From CAYUPI01 sp964446585 (lineage in GTDB: Bacteria > Verrucomicrobiota > Verrucomicrobiia > Limisphaerales > UBA8199), in assembly GCA_964446585.1 (NCBI GenBank), contig CAYUPI010000080.1:1-22930 (forward strand): a DNA stretch of 22,930 nt, in the 5' to 3' direction. The position numbers were made by a program, and so were the translations under genes. Below are positions 7,893 to 14,755 of the stretch, piece after piece (position 1 is the first letter of the stretch; each line of letters opens with the position of its first letter). The notes beneath the pieces were generated by a model. That model searched no databases and was not told the DNA's origin. It saw only the letters and a program-made list of their open reading frames with translations.

Positions 7893-8443
7893 ATGCGGCA
7901 ATACAAAGTCTGAGTGCCGGCGCGACCATGCGCGAGGTGCTCGAAGCATATCCCGGCGCGCAGAGGGCTCTCTTCCGGCGTTATCACATTGGCGGGTGCA
8001 GCCACTGCGGCTTTCAGACCGAGGAAACGCTCGAGCAGGTGTGCCAGCGCAATGGCGGCCTCGACGCGCACGAAGTGCTCGACTATATCAAAAGCAGCCA
8101 CGAGCAGGACGCGAAAATTCTCATCGAGCCGAACGAGCTGGCGGCGGCGCTCGAGCGCGACAAGTCAATTCGATTGGTTGATGTGCGCTCGCGCGAGGAA
8201 TTCGAGGCGGTGCACCTCCCCGGGTCGGTGCTGCTTTCGCAGGACGTGATGCGTGAAATCATGGCTGACGGCTCGAATAGCCGCCCGCTGGTCATTATCG
8301 ATCACCAGGGCAGCCAAGGCCTCGATGCCGCGGCATACTTCCTGGGTCACGGGTTGCAAAACGTCCGCTGCCTGCGCGGGGGCATCGACGCCTGGTCACG
8401 CGACGTGGACCCCCAGATCCGAAGATATCGGTTCGATGCCTAA
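7889..8443 (+). CDS. DUF1858-like/ScdA-N domain fused to a Cys-less (Asp) rhodanese domain
   Basis: The product has 184 residues and starts at the ATG overlapping the sufS stop. Residues about 10-70 (MREVLEAYPGAQRALFRRYHIGG, then CSHCGF and ETLEQVC) resemble the small helical DUF1858/ScdA-N domain with a C37-x2-C40 pair. Residues about 80-175 are a rhodanese fold: LVDVRSREEFEAVHLPGSVLL, then LVIIDHQGSQG where the active-site loop should be, and VRCLRGGIDAW at the end. The catalytic Cys position is Asp138, so ordinary thiosulfate sulfurtransferase activity is not expected; Cys to Asp is known from non-catalytic rhodanese domains. The remaining thiols are C37, C40, C52 and C161. Coupling to sufS suggests a role in handling or sensing sulfur transfer in cluster assembly; this is inference. 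Confidence 0.85.
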   Translation: MNAAIQSLSAGATMREVLEAYPGAQRALFRRYHIGGCSHCGFQTEETLEQVCQRNGGLDAHEVLDYIKSSHEQDAKILIEPNELAAALERDKSIRLVDVRSREEFEAVHLPGSVLLSQDVMREIMADGSNSRPLVIIDHQGSQGLDAAAYFLGHGLQNVRCLRGGIDAWSRDVDPQIRRYRFDA

Positions 8444-8466
8444 TAGAGGCACCGCCACACTGGCGC

Positions 8467-8510
8467 TCCAACATTCCAATATTCCACCATCCCACCATCC
8501 CACCATTCTA
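8467..8510. repeat. CCACCATTCC-type simple repeat, copy downstream of the rhodanese-like gene
   Basis: TCCAACATTCCA is followed by ATTCCACCATCCC and two more CACCATCCC/CACCATTC units, ending about 14 bases before the next start codon. The first 12 bases match those of the copy at 5934-5988. The repeat separates the tightly coupled sufT-sufS-rhodanese trio from the scaffold gene. Confidence 0.6.
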
Positions 8511-8524
8511 ATTCTCAATTGATC

Positions 8525-9031
8525 ATGAATGACGATTTACAGAAACGAATCGCTGAGGCGATGCGCGATCCGCAGAACCTGGGCGAATTGAAAGACGCGG
8601 ATGCCGTCGGCACGGTGGGAAATTCTGACTGCGGGGAAATGTTACGGATGTGGGTGAAGTTCAAGGAGCAGAATGGCAAGAAGGTCATCGACCGCGCCAC
8701 GTTCCAATCATTCGGCTGCGAAACAGCCATCGCCGTGGCCAGCCTGGCGACCGAATTGATTCGCGGAAAAACGGCCGAAGAGGCGCTGGCGCTGAAAACA
8801 GAGGAGTTGGCCGGCGAACTCGGTCCCTTGCCACCAATGAAGATCCACTGCGCACAGTTGGTGGAAGGCGCGCTGCGCTCCGCGCTTGACCTCGAGCTAT
8901 CCTCCGGTCCCCTCAAGGAGCCGGCCTCGACCGCCCATCCGCCTTCCTCCGGGTCCACCTTGCTGGACAGCTTGACGCCGCGGAAGGGCAAGCTTACGTT
9001 CCTGCCTGGCCCTGAAGAGCCGCAACCGTAG
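8525..9031 (+). CDS. IscU/NifU-N-like Fe-S cluster scaffold protein
   Basis: The product has 168 residues from the ATG at 8525; a TTG six bases upstream is possible but less likely. The three scaffold cysteines are present: VGNSDCGEML (C36), FGCETAIAVASLATELIRGKTAEEAL (C65) and PPMKIHCAQLVEGAL (C109), the spacing and sequence of IscU/NifU N-terminal domains. The Asp that usually follows the first Cys-Gly is Glu here. After residue 122 there is an added tail of about 46 residues rich in Pro, Ser and Gly (SSGPLKEPASTAHPPSSGS) that is not part of the fold. The protein would hold nascent [2Fe-2S] clusters built with SufS sulfur. It lies 81 bp after the rhodanese-like gene and probably belongs to the same transcription unit. 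A separate SufU-type scaffold ends at the left window edge, so the genome has at least two scaffold types. Confidence 0.9.
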   Translation: MNDDLQKRIAEAMRDPQNLGELKDADAVGTVGNSDCGEMLRMWVKFKEQNGKKVIDRATFQSFGCETAIAVASLATELIRGKTAEEALALKTEELAGELGPLPPMKIHCAQLVEGALRSALDLELSSGPLKEPASTAHPPSSGSTLLDSLTPRKGKLTFLPGPEEPQP

Positions 9032-9062
9032 CAGTGCGGGAGGGTCCAGCCTGGCGTAGCAG

Positions 9063-9153
9063 CGAAATGTAGGAGCCGACGTTAGGAGGCTCGAATCCAA
9101 AATCCAAAATCCCAAATTGATCAGAGCTTCCTAACGTCGACTACTACATTTTC
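9063..9153. repeat. Long imperfect inverted repeat between convergent genes
   Basis: Arms at 9063-9092 and 9124-9153 pair over 30 bases with 25 matches, including a core GACGTTAGGA(A/G)GCTC. The 31-base loop contains AATCCAAAATCCAAAATCCC, itself a short direct repeat. It lies between the convergent ends of the scaffold gene and the secreted orphan, so it can act as a bidirectional terminator or mRNA 3' stabiliser. Its size and symmetry suggest a REP/MITE-like family element rather than a plain terminator. Confidence 0.75.
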
Positions 9154-9163
9154 AAGACCCGTT

Positions 9164-9808
9164 CTAAGGAAGCTCGGTCACTTTGCGACCACTCAGCAAG
9201 ATAGTCCCTTGCAGCACGCAATAGTTTTGGTCGGCATCAAAACCGGTGCCGGCTACTTTAGCAACCTCTGTCATCGGCGCCGTGTCGGCCAGGAGGTCCA
9301 GGCCGTTGCCATGATTGTTCGCGCTGATGGTCGTATAGCCCGCCACATCGAAGCTCCCCTTGCTTGAATTGAACACGAACTCCCGAATTGCAGTGTCGCT
9401 CTCAGTAACGACTCCTAATGTGTTAGTTTTGTTGTTCGCGACTGAATCACTTTGGCTCAGCAAGGTCATGATGTTGGAAGGGACCTCGAAGTCCACATTC
9501 GTCACGCCGACAATGTCGCGGACAACAAAGCTCGGGCCTTCGTTCAGGCCGACAGGAAATCGCAGCAGCAAGCTGGCCTTGAGCGAAAAAACCCTGGCCG
9601 AATCCGTTCCGATCGCGCTGATGACATCCCGCGTGGCGATCCGGGTCCGGGCCACACCGTTGTCGTTTGTCTGGACGACGCCGTTGAGCGAAATGTTGAC
9701 GGCCAGATAGACGCGCGCTGGCACGCCCACGGCCGCCTGGGCCTCGTAACAAACCATTCCCAACGCCAGTAACGCTCCGAATAGCGCGAGTTGTGCGATT
9801 CTTTTCAC
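9164..9808 (-). CDS. Small secreted protein of unknown function
   Basis: The product has 214 residues. The start is GTG at 9808-9806, chosen because AAGGAGG lies eight bases upstream, the best Shine-Dalgarno in the window along with that of priA. The N-terminus MKRIAQLALFGALLALGMVCYEAQA is a typical signal peptide with an Ala-x-Ala cleavage site near residue 25. The mature part is rich in Val, Thr, Ser and Asn and looks beta-stranded, with segments such as VYLAVNISLNGVVQ and NYCVLQGTILLSGRKVTELP. I recognise no domain. The strong ribosome binding site suggests high expression of an exported or periplasmic protein. It is on its own, with a hairpin repeat just after its stop. Confidence 0.75.
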   Translation of the reverse strand: MKRIAQLALFGALLALGMVCYEAQAAVGVPARVYLAVNISLNGVVQTNDNGVARTRIATRDVISAIGTDSARVFSLKASLLLRFPVGLNEGPSFVVRDIVGVTNVDFEVPSNIMTLLSQSDSVANNKTNTLGVVTESDTAIREFVFNSSKGSFDVAGYTTISANNHGNGLDLLADTAPMTEVAKVAGTGFDADQNYCVLQGTILLSGRKVTELP

Positions 9809-9943
9809 TTTGTTTTCCTCCTTAGTTTGCAGTTTTTGGTGCGCCCATAGGCGCCCATTAAAGTGGGAGCAGGGTCCGTGCCAGCCAAAAGCCCGATTTC
9901 GCGCGATTCCTCCCTTGGCCCGACGCGCGCGGCGATTCGAAAG

Positions 9944-12199
9944 TCAAGCCAGGTCCACTGGATCGATGTTTATGGTAAGGGAGATATCCTCGGGCAGTTT
10001 CAGGCCCTGCATCAGCTCCGCCAACCGCCGGCTTAGTTCGCTCATGCGCGGCACGCGAAGCATGATCTGATAGCGATAGTAGGTTTCGGCCCGCCTCAAT
10101 GGCGCCGGTGCCGGCCCCGCCAGAATCAGATCCTTGAAATCGCCAACCTTTTTCTCCAGCTCGAGCTTGAGGTGCTCGGCCGAGAATTGCACTTTCTCTT
10201 CGTTGCGGCCTTTGAGGGTCAGGAGCGCGATGCGGCTGAGCGGCGGATATTGCAATTGCCGCCGGAACTCGATTTCCTGCTCGTAAAAGGAGATGAAATC
10301 GTGTCGCCGCGCGCATTGGATGGCCGGGTGGAACGGCGTGAATGCTTGAACGAAAACCTCGCCTTCAACCTCTCCCCGGCCGGCGCGCCCGGCCACTTGG
10401 GTCAGCAGTTGAAAGGTACGCTCTCCAGCCCGGAAGTCTGGCTGATGCAGTGCCAGGTCGGCGTAAATAATCCCCACGAGCGTGACGTTGGGGAAATGCA
10501 GGCCCTTGGCGATCATTTGGGTGCCGACCAGAATGTCAATTTTCCCGGAGCGAAAATCGCCGAGGAGCCGGCGATAATCGTCCTTGCGCTTCATCGCGTC
10601 CGAGTCCATGCGCACGACGCGCGCGCGCGGAAACAGCCGGGACAGCGTGTCCTCGACTTTTTGCGTGCCGAGGCCCGAGTATCGGATTTCCGGGTTGCGG
10701 CATTTGGAGTTGGGACAGAGCATTGGCGCCGGTTCGGCATGGGCGCAGACATGGCAGCGCAGTTTCTGGTCCTGGCGATGATAGGTCAGCGACAGGCTGC
10801 AATTGGGACAATTGGCCACGTAGCCGCACTGCGGACATTGCAAGGTGCTAGAATAGCCCCGCCGGTTCAGGAACAAAATCGCCTGTTCGCGGCGCTCGAG
10901 CCGCTGCGCAAGCGCCTCCTGCAGTTGCGGTGAGAAGATCAGCGGGGCCTTGCCTTTTCGCACGGTCGTCCGCATATCGACGATCCGCACGATGGGCATT
11001 CTCTTTTCGTCCACGCGTTCCGGAAGCTGCAGCAATCGGTATTTGCCTCGCTGGCAATTGTGAAAGCTCTCGAGCGAAGGCGTGGCCGAGCCGAGCACCA
11101 CCGTGGCGCCCTCCATCTGGCCGCGCACAATGGCAACGTCGCGCGCGTGGTAGCGGGGCGCTTCTTCCTGTTTGTAGGTGTATTCGTGCTCTTCGTCCAC
11201 GACGATCAGGCCGAGTGGCTGCACAGGCGCGAAAATCGCCGAGCGCGCGCCAATGACGATCCGAGCGCGGCCCTGCCGAATCTTATGCCACTCATCATGC
11301 CGCTCGCCGGCGGATAAATTGCTGTGCAACACCGCCACGAGCGTGTGGAGCCGTCCAGAACTGAACCGGGCCTTGAACCGCTCGACGGTTTGCGGTGTCA
11401 GTGAAATCTCGGGCACAAGCACAATGCCGCCACGGCCTTGCTCGAGCGCGTGGGCCAGGGCCTGAAGATACACTTCGGTCTTGCCGCTGCCGGTGACGCC
11501 GTGGAGAAGCAAGGTGCGGTTGGGCGGCGCGTTGCCATTTGCTTGCTTGCCCCCTGTACCGGTCGTGGCATCCATTGCTTCCGTAATGGCCGCCAAGGAC
11601 TGCGCCTGTGCCGAATTCAGCGGCAACGGCTGCGTCGGCAGGATATGTTCGCGCGCGTATGGGTCGCGCTCGGCAATGTGAGCAGAGATGGCCAGAAGGC
11701 CCTTGTCTTCCAAACGCCGGATGGTTGCCGCCGTCGTGCCCGCCAGTTCGATCAGCTCCTGCAGTGGGAGCTCGCGCCGTTCCTCGGCAATGTGCCAGAT
11801 CTCCTTTTGCCGCTTCGACAATTTGGGAAGCTCACCTGCCGGGGGCAAAGCACGCGCATAAAGGCGTTCGCGCCAGCCCGCCTGCTCGTGGCGCACGGCT
11901 TCGGGCAGCACGGATTTCAAGGCGACAGCCGGCGAGCAACAGTAATACTCGCTGAGCCAGCGAGCCAGCTTGAGGATGCCAGGTGTCACCAGCGCTTGCG
12001 CACCGAGCACTCTCAAAATCGGCTTCAGTCTCGCATGAGCTGATTCCTCGGCGAGAGACGTTACGCAGCCAAAGACTTTGCGAGCGCCGAAGGGGACCTG
12101 GACTCGTGTGCCAACGTCGATCTGCTCGGCCAGCTCCGCGGGGATGAAATAATCGAACTCCTTCCGCAGGGCCAACTCGAGTGTCACGCGCGCGATCAT
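9944..12199 (-). CDS. priA: Primosomal protein N' (replication restart helicase PriA)
   Basis: The product has 751 residues, normal for PriA. The N-terminal part (ARVTLELALRKEFDYFIPAEL, VPFGARKVFGCV) is the 3'-DNA-binding domain. The helicase core has Walker A LLHGVTGSGKTEVYLQ (Lys about 240), the DEEH box IVVDEEHEYTYKQEEAPRYHARD and GSATPSLES. The zinc-binding region holds eight cysteines arranged as CPQC, CPNC, CHVC and CPNSKC. VGTQMIAKGLHFPNV and QVAGRAGRG are the later helicase motifs. PriA reloads the replisome at stalled forks. ATG 12199 has AGGAGGT eight bases upstream, overlapping the stop of the upstream synthase gene, which supports the start and an operon. A Gly/Thr/Asn-rich linker (about 208-228) precedes Walker A. 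Confidence 0.97.
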   Translation of the reverse strand: MIARVTLELALRKEFDYFIPAELAEQIDVGTRVQVPFGARKVFGCVTSLAEESAHARLKPILRVLGAQALVTPGILKLARWLSEYYCCSPAVALKSVLPEAVRHEQAGWRERLYARALPPAGELPKLSKRQKEIWHIAEERRELPLQELIELAGTTAATIRRLEDKGLLAISAHIAERDPYAREHILPTQPLPLNSAQAQSLAAITEAMDATTGTGGKQANGNAPPNRTLLLHGVTGSGKTEVYLQALAHALEQGRGGIVLVPEISLTPQTVERFKARFSSGRLHTLVAVLHSNLSAGERHDEWHKIRQGRARIVIGARSAIFAPVQPLGLIVVDEEHEYTYKQEEAPRYHARDVAIVRGQMEGATVVLGSATPSLESFHNCQRGKYRLLQLPERVDEKRMPIVRIVDMRTTVRKGKAPLIFSPQLQEALAQRLERREQAILFLNRRGYSSTLQCPQCGYVANCPNCSLSLTYHRQDQKLRCHVCAHAEPAPMLCPNSKCRNPEIRYSGLGTQKVEDTLSRLFPRARVVRMDSDAMKRKDDYRRLLGDFRSGKIDILVGTQMIAKGLHFPNVTLVGIIYADLALHQPDFRAGERTFQLLTQVAGRAGRGEVEGEVFVQAFTPFHPAIQCARRHDFISFYEQEIEFRRQLQYPPLSRIALLTLKGRNEEKVQFSAEHLKLELEKKVGDFKDLILAGPAPAPLRRAETYYRYQIMLRVPRMSELSRRLAELMQGLKLPEDISLTINIDPVDLA

Positions 12200-12212
12200 G
12201 GGAGGCCACCTC

Positions 12213-13229
12213 CTATTCTCCGCCGCGCGCGTCCTCGACCAACGCCCGCCACGCCCACGGCCAGGGATAATAAAGGACCGAGCGCCACACCCATTTCCGG
12301 ACTTCGCGCCGGGTGATTTTGACCGGCGGCTGCGGTTCGAGCATGTTGCCTCGGCCCAGGCGTTGGAGGGTTTGCAGCCCGATCAAGATCGGCCAGGCGC
12401 ACGCCAGTCGGACCCGCACGCTGCGGCGTGGCAGCGCGTTCGTATAAGACCACCCTGCTAGCAAATGCTCTCTCGCCTGCGCCAGGTAAAACTTTGTCAG
12501 CGGCCGCAGGCGCGGTTCACTCGTTGGCTGGAGGAGGCCCGGCGGGTTCAAGCCCAGTTCGGCCAATTTCTCCTCCGGCAGATAACACCGGCCCAGCCTC
12601 AGATCCGCGGGCAGATCGCGCAAGATGTTCACCAATTGCAGGCCTTTTCCAAATCGCACCGACAGGGCGAGCAGTTCGTCGTCCTGGAGTCTGGCTTTGG
12701 GGAACAAGTGGGCGAGGCACATGCGGGTCCAGAACTCGCCGACACATCCCGCCACGCGATATGCATAATCGTCCAACTCGTCATGTGTGCGCAACGCGAC
12801 AAGGTGCCCGGCGTTCGCGCCGGCGAATCGGCGAAGATCGAGCTCCTGTCCGCTTGTGATGATGTCGAGGACCTGTCGGACGAGTTTGAGATCTGTGGGC
12901 GCCAGCCTTCGCAGCGAAGCCAAACTTGATTCGCATTGTTCCAGAAGGACCCGTTCGGCGGAGGACCCGTGATAAACGGCCAACGAGCCGAAGTCCAGTT
13001 CGGCGTCGGTCTGGCCCAGAATCCGCCGGCGGAAAGCCTGGAGCGCCTCCAGCCGTTGCTCCAGTGGGACGAGCGGAGTGTCCGCAATCGTGTCGCTGGT
13101 GCGCGCCAGCAGGTATGCCAGGCCGATTTGCGGACGGATGCGTCCGGGCAGCACGCGGAGCGTGAGGTGGAACGAACGCGAAACCCCCTCTAACAAATCT
13201 GAGACCGATTCATTGGGCGCATTTGGCAT
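12213..13229 (-). CDS. Squalene/phytoene synthase family prenyltransferase
   Basis: The family joins two prenyl diphosphates head to head (farnesyl to squalene, or geranylgeranyl to phytoene). From the ATG at 13229 the product has 338 residues. VSRSFHLTLRVLP opens the fold, SDTIAD (D46xxxD50) is the first Asp-rich motif, DDYAYRVAG lies in the middle and NILRDLPADLRLGRCYLP (D205xxxD209) is the second Asp-rich motif, so the catalytic metal sites are intact. The C-terminus is Trp- and Arg-rich (RKWVWRSVLYYPWPWAWRAL), perhaps for membrane contact. A TTG at 13259, overlapping the argH stop as TTGA, would add ten residues and is the coupled alternative; neither start has a clear Shine-Dalgarno. Squalene for hopanoids or sterols versus carotenoid precursor cannot be decided from the sequence. 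The gene sits between argH and priA in one likely operon. Confidence 0.9.
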   Translation of the reverse strand: MPNAPNESVSDLLEGVSRSFHLTLRVLPGRIRPQIGLAYLLARTSDTIADTPLVPLEQRLEALQAFRRRILGQTDAELDFGSLAVYHGSSAERVLLEQCESSLASLRRLAPTDLKLVRQVLDIITSGQELDLRRFAGANAGHLVALRTHDELDDYAYRVAGCVGEFWTRMCLAHLFPKARLQDDELLALSVRFGKGLQLVNILRDLPADLRLGRCYLPEEKLAELGLNPPGLLQPTSEPRLRPLTKFYLAQAREHLLAGWSYTNALPRRSVRVRLACAWPILIGLQTLQRLGRGNMLEPQPPVKITRREVRKWVWRSVLYYPWPWAWRALVEDARGGE

Positions 13230-13255
13230 CGGTTTCGATTCGAATGTAGCGATGA

Positions 13256-14656
13256 TCAACCCAGCGATCTGCGCCAGCGAAGCAACTGCTTCCCGACCGC
13301 TTTTGCTCCTGGAGCGCCGGTGAAATTCCGCCGGGCAAGCGCCTGTTTCACATCGAAAAGCTTGAGCGCGTCGGGGGAGAACTTTTTGTCAATGGATTGC
13401 AGTTCTCTGAACGATAGTTGATCCACGGATTTGTTCTGTCGTTCGGCCAGGGCCACGAGCGCGCCCACGGCATAATGCGCCTTGCGAAACGGCACACCCT
13501 TGCGCACGAGGTACTCCGCTAAATCGGTCGCCAGAAGCCCCGGGTCTTTCGCGGCCGCGACGCAGCGCTGGCGATTGACTTTTGTCTGGCGCAACATAGC
13601 CGCGCACAGGCGCACGGTGGCGCGGACATGATCAGCCGTGTCGAACAAGCGCTCCTTGTCTTCCTGCAAATCGCGATTGTACGTCATCGGCAATCCCTTC
13701 AGCAGCGTGAGCAACGCGACCAGGTTGCCGATCGCGCGGCCGGCTTTCCCCCGAGCCAATTCCGCCACGTCGGGGTTCCGCTTCTGCGGCATCATGGATG
13801 AACCCGTAGTATAGGCGTCGCCGATGCGGACGAAGTTGAATTCGCTGGAGGCCCACAGCACCAGGTCTTCGGCCAACCGCGACAAATGCACCGCTACCAG
13901 CGCGGCATCCGCGCAGAACTCAATCACAAAATCTCGATCGCTGACAGCGTCCATCGAATTTTGCGTCACCTTCGGACGGCCGCGAGAGTCCACCAGCCCG
14001 AGAGATTTGGCGGCGAACTCGCGGTCCAACGGCAGCGTCGAGCCGGCCAGTGCGCCGCTGCCCAGCGGGCACACACTCGTCCGTTCGCGGCATTGCTCCA
14101 GTCGCTCACAGTCCCGGGCCAGCATTTCGACGTACGCCAAAAGGTGATGCGCCAGCAAAACCGGCTGCGCCCGCTGCAAATGCGTGTATCCCGGAATCAG
14201 GATATCCTGTTCACGCTCGGCCAATTCCACCAAAACGTGCTGCAGTGCGCTAATCTCCTCCAGGAGGGCAGCGGTTTCGTCGAGCTGCCACAAACGCAGG
14301 TCCAGCGCCACCTGGTCGTTGCGCGAGCGGCCGGTGTGCAACTTCGCGCCCGCCGGCACACGGCGCGTCAGTTCCGCCTCGATGTTCATGTGGACATCTT
14401 CCAGGTCCGGCCGCCAGCGAAAGTTGCCCGCGGCGATTTCTCGCGCGATCGCGTCCAGCCCTCGGTGGATGGCCCGCAGCTCGGCCGCATTCAGCACTCC
14501 GATTTTGCGGAGCATCGCGGCGTGTGCGCGCGAACCGCGGATGTCCTGACGCCAAAGCCGCCAGTCGAACGAAAGCGACTGCGTGAATTGGGCCACCTCC
14601 GCCGCAGGTCCGGCGGCAAATCGTCCGCTGCGCGAGAGGGGAGAAAACTTCTTCAT
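13256..14656 (-). CDS. argH: Argininosuccinate lyase
   Basis: The enzyme splits argininosuccinate into arginine and fumarate, the last step of arginine synthesis, as a cytoplasmic tetramer. The product has 466 residues, normal for the family. Motifs in order: SFDWRLWRQDIRGSRAHAAML, EDVHMNIEAELT, KLHTGRSRNDQVALDLRLW, the catalytic His in GYTHLQRAQP (about 159), CPLGSGALAGST, and the fumarase-superfamily signature GSSMMPQKRNPD with the catalytic Ser at about 286-287. KGLPMTYNRDLQEDKERLFD follows. The ATG at 14656 starts at MKKFSPLSRSGRFA. Its stop lies against the start of the squalene/phytoene synthase gene, and priA follows 12 bp after that one. Confidence 0.97.
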   Translation of the reverse strand: MKKFSPLSRSGRFAAGPAAEVAQFTQSLSFDWRLWRQDIRGSRAHAAMLRKIGVLNAAELRAIHRGLDAIAREIAAGNFRWRPDLEDVHMNIEAELTRRVPAGAKLHTGRSRNDQVALDLRLWQLDETAALLEEISALQHVLVELAEREQDILIPGYTHLQRAQPVLLAHHLLAYVEMLARDCERLEQCRERTSVCPLGSGALAGSTLPLDREFAAKSLGLVDSRGRPKVTQNSMDAVSDRDFVIEFCADAALVAVHLSRLAEDLVLWASSEFNFVRIGDAYTTGSSMMPQKRNPDVAELARGKAGRAIGNLVALLTLLKGLPMTYNRDLQEDKERLFDTADHVRATVRLCAAMLRQTKVNRQRCVAAAKDPGLLATDLAEYLVRKGVPFRKAHYAVGALVALAERQNKSVDQLSFRELQSIDKKFSPDALKLFDVKQALARRNFTGAPGAKAVGKQLLRWRRSLG

Positions 14657-14755
14657 GCTTGATAACCGGGACGAAATGTACCCCGCGGAGGCCGGCGGAA
14701 CACCAAAAAAATTAGCGGGCCAATGGCAGGCCTGGGCCAGATCTCGGTCTGAAGC

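Noticed and set aside
9086..9100. GGCTCGAATCC, resembling a tRNA T-loop
   Set aside because: No acceptor, D or anticodon stem can be drawn around it; it is part of the inverted repeat at 9063-9153.
10172..10933. A 253-codon plus-strand open frame inside priA
   Set aside because: Antisense to the zinc-binding and helicase part of PriA, without motifs or a ribosome binding site.
13886..14662. A 258-codon plus-strand open frame opposite argH
   Set aside because: Antisense to conserved argH sequence; composition is that of a reverse-strand shadow.
14700..14755. T7 tract on the minus strand after the cytochrome-tailed gene as an intrinsic terminator
   Set aside because: Only a weak four-base stem (GGCC/GGCC or TGGC/GCCA) precedes the T-tract; not strong enough to call.
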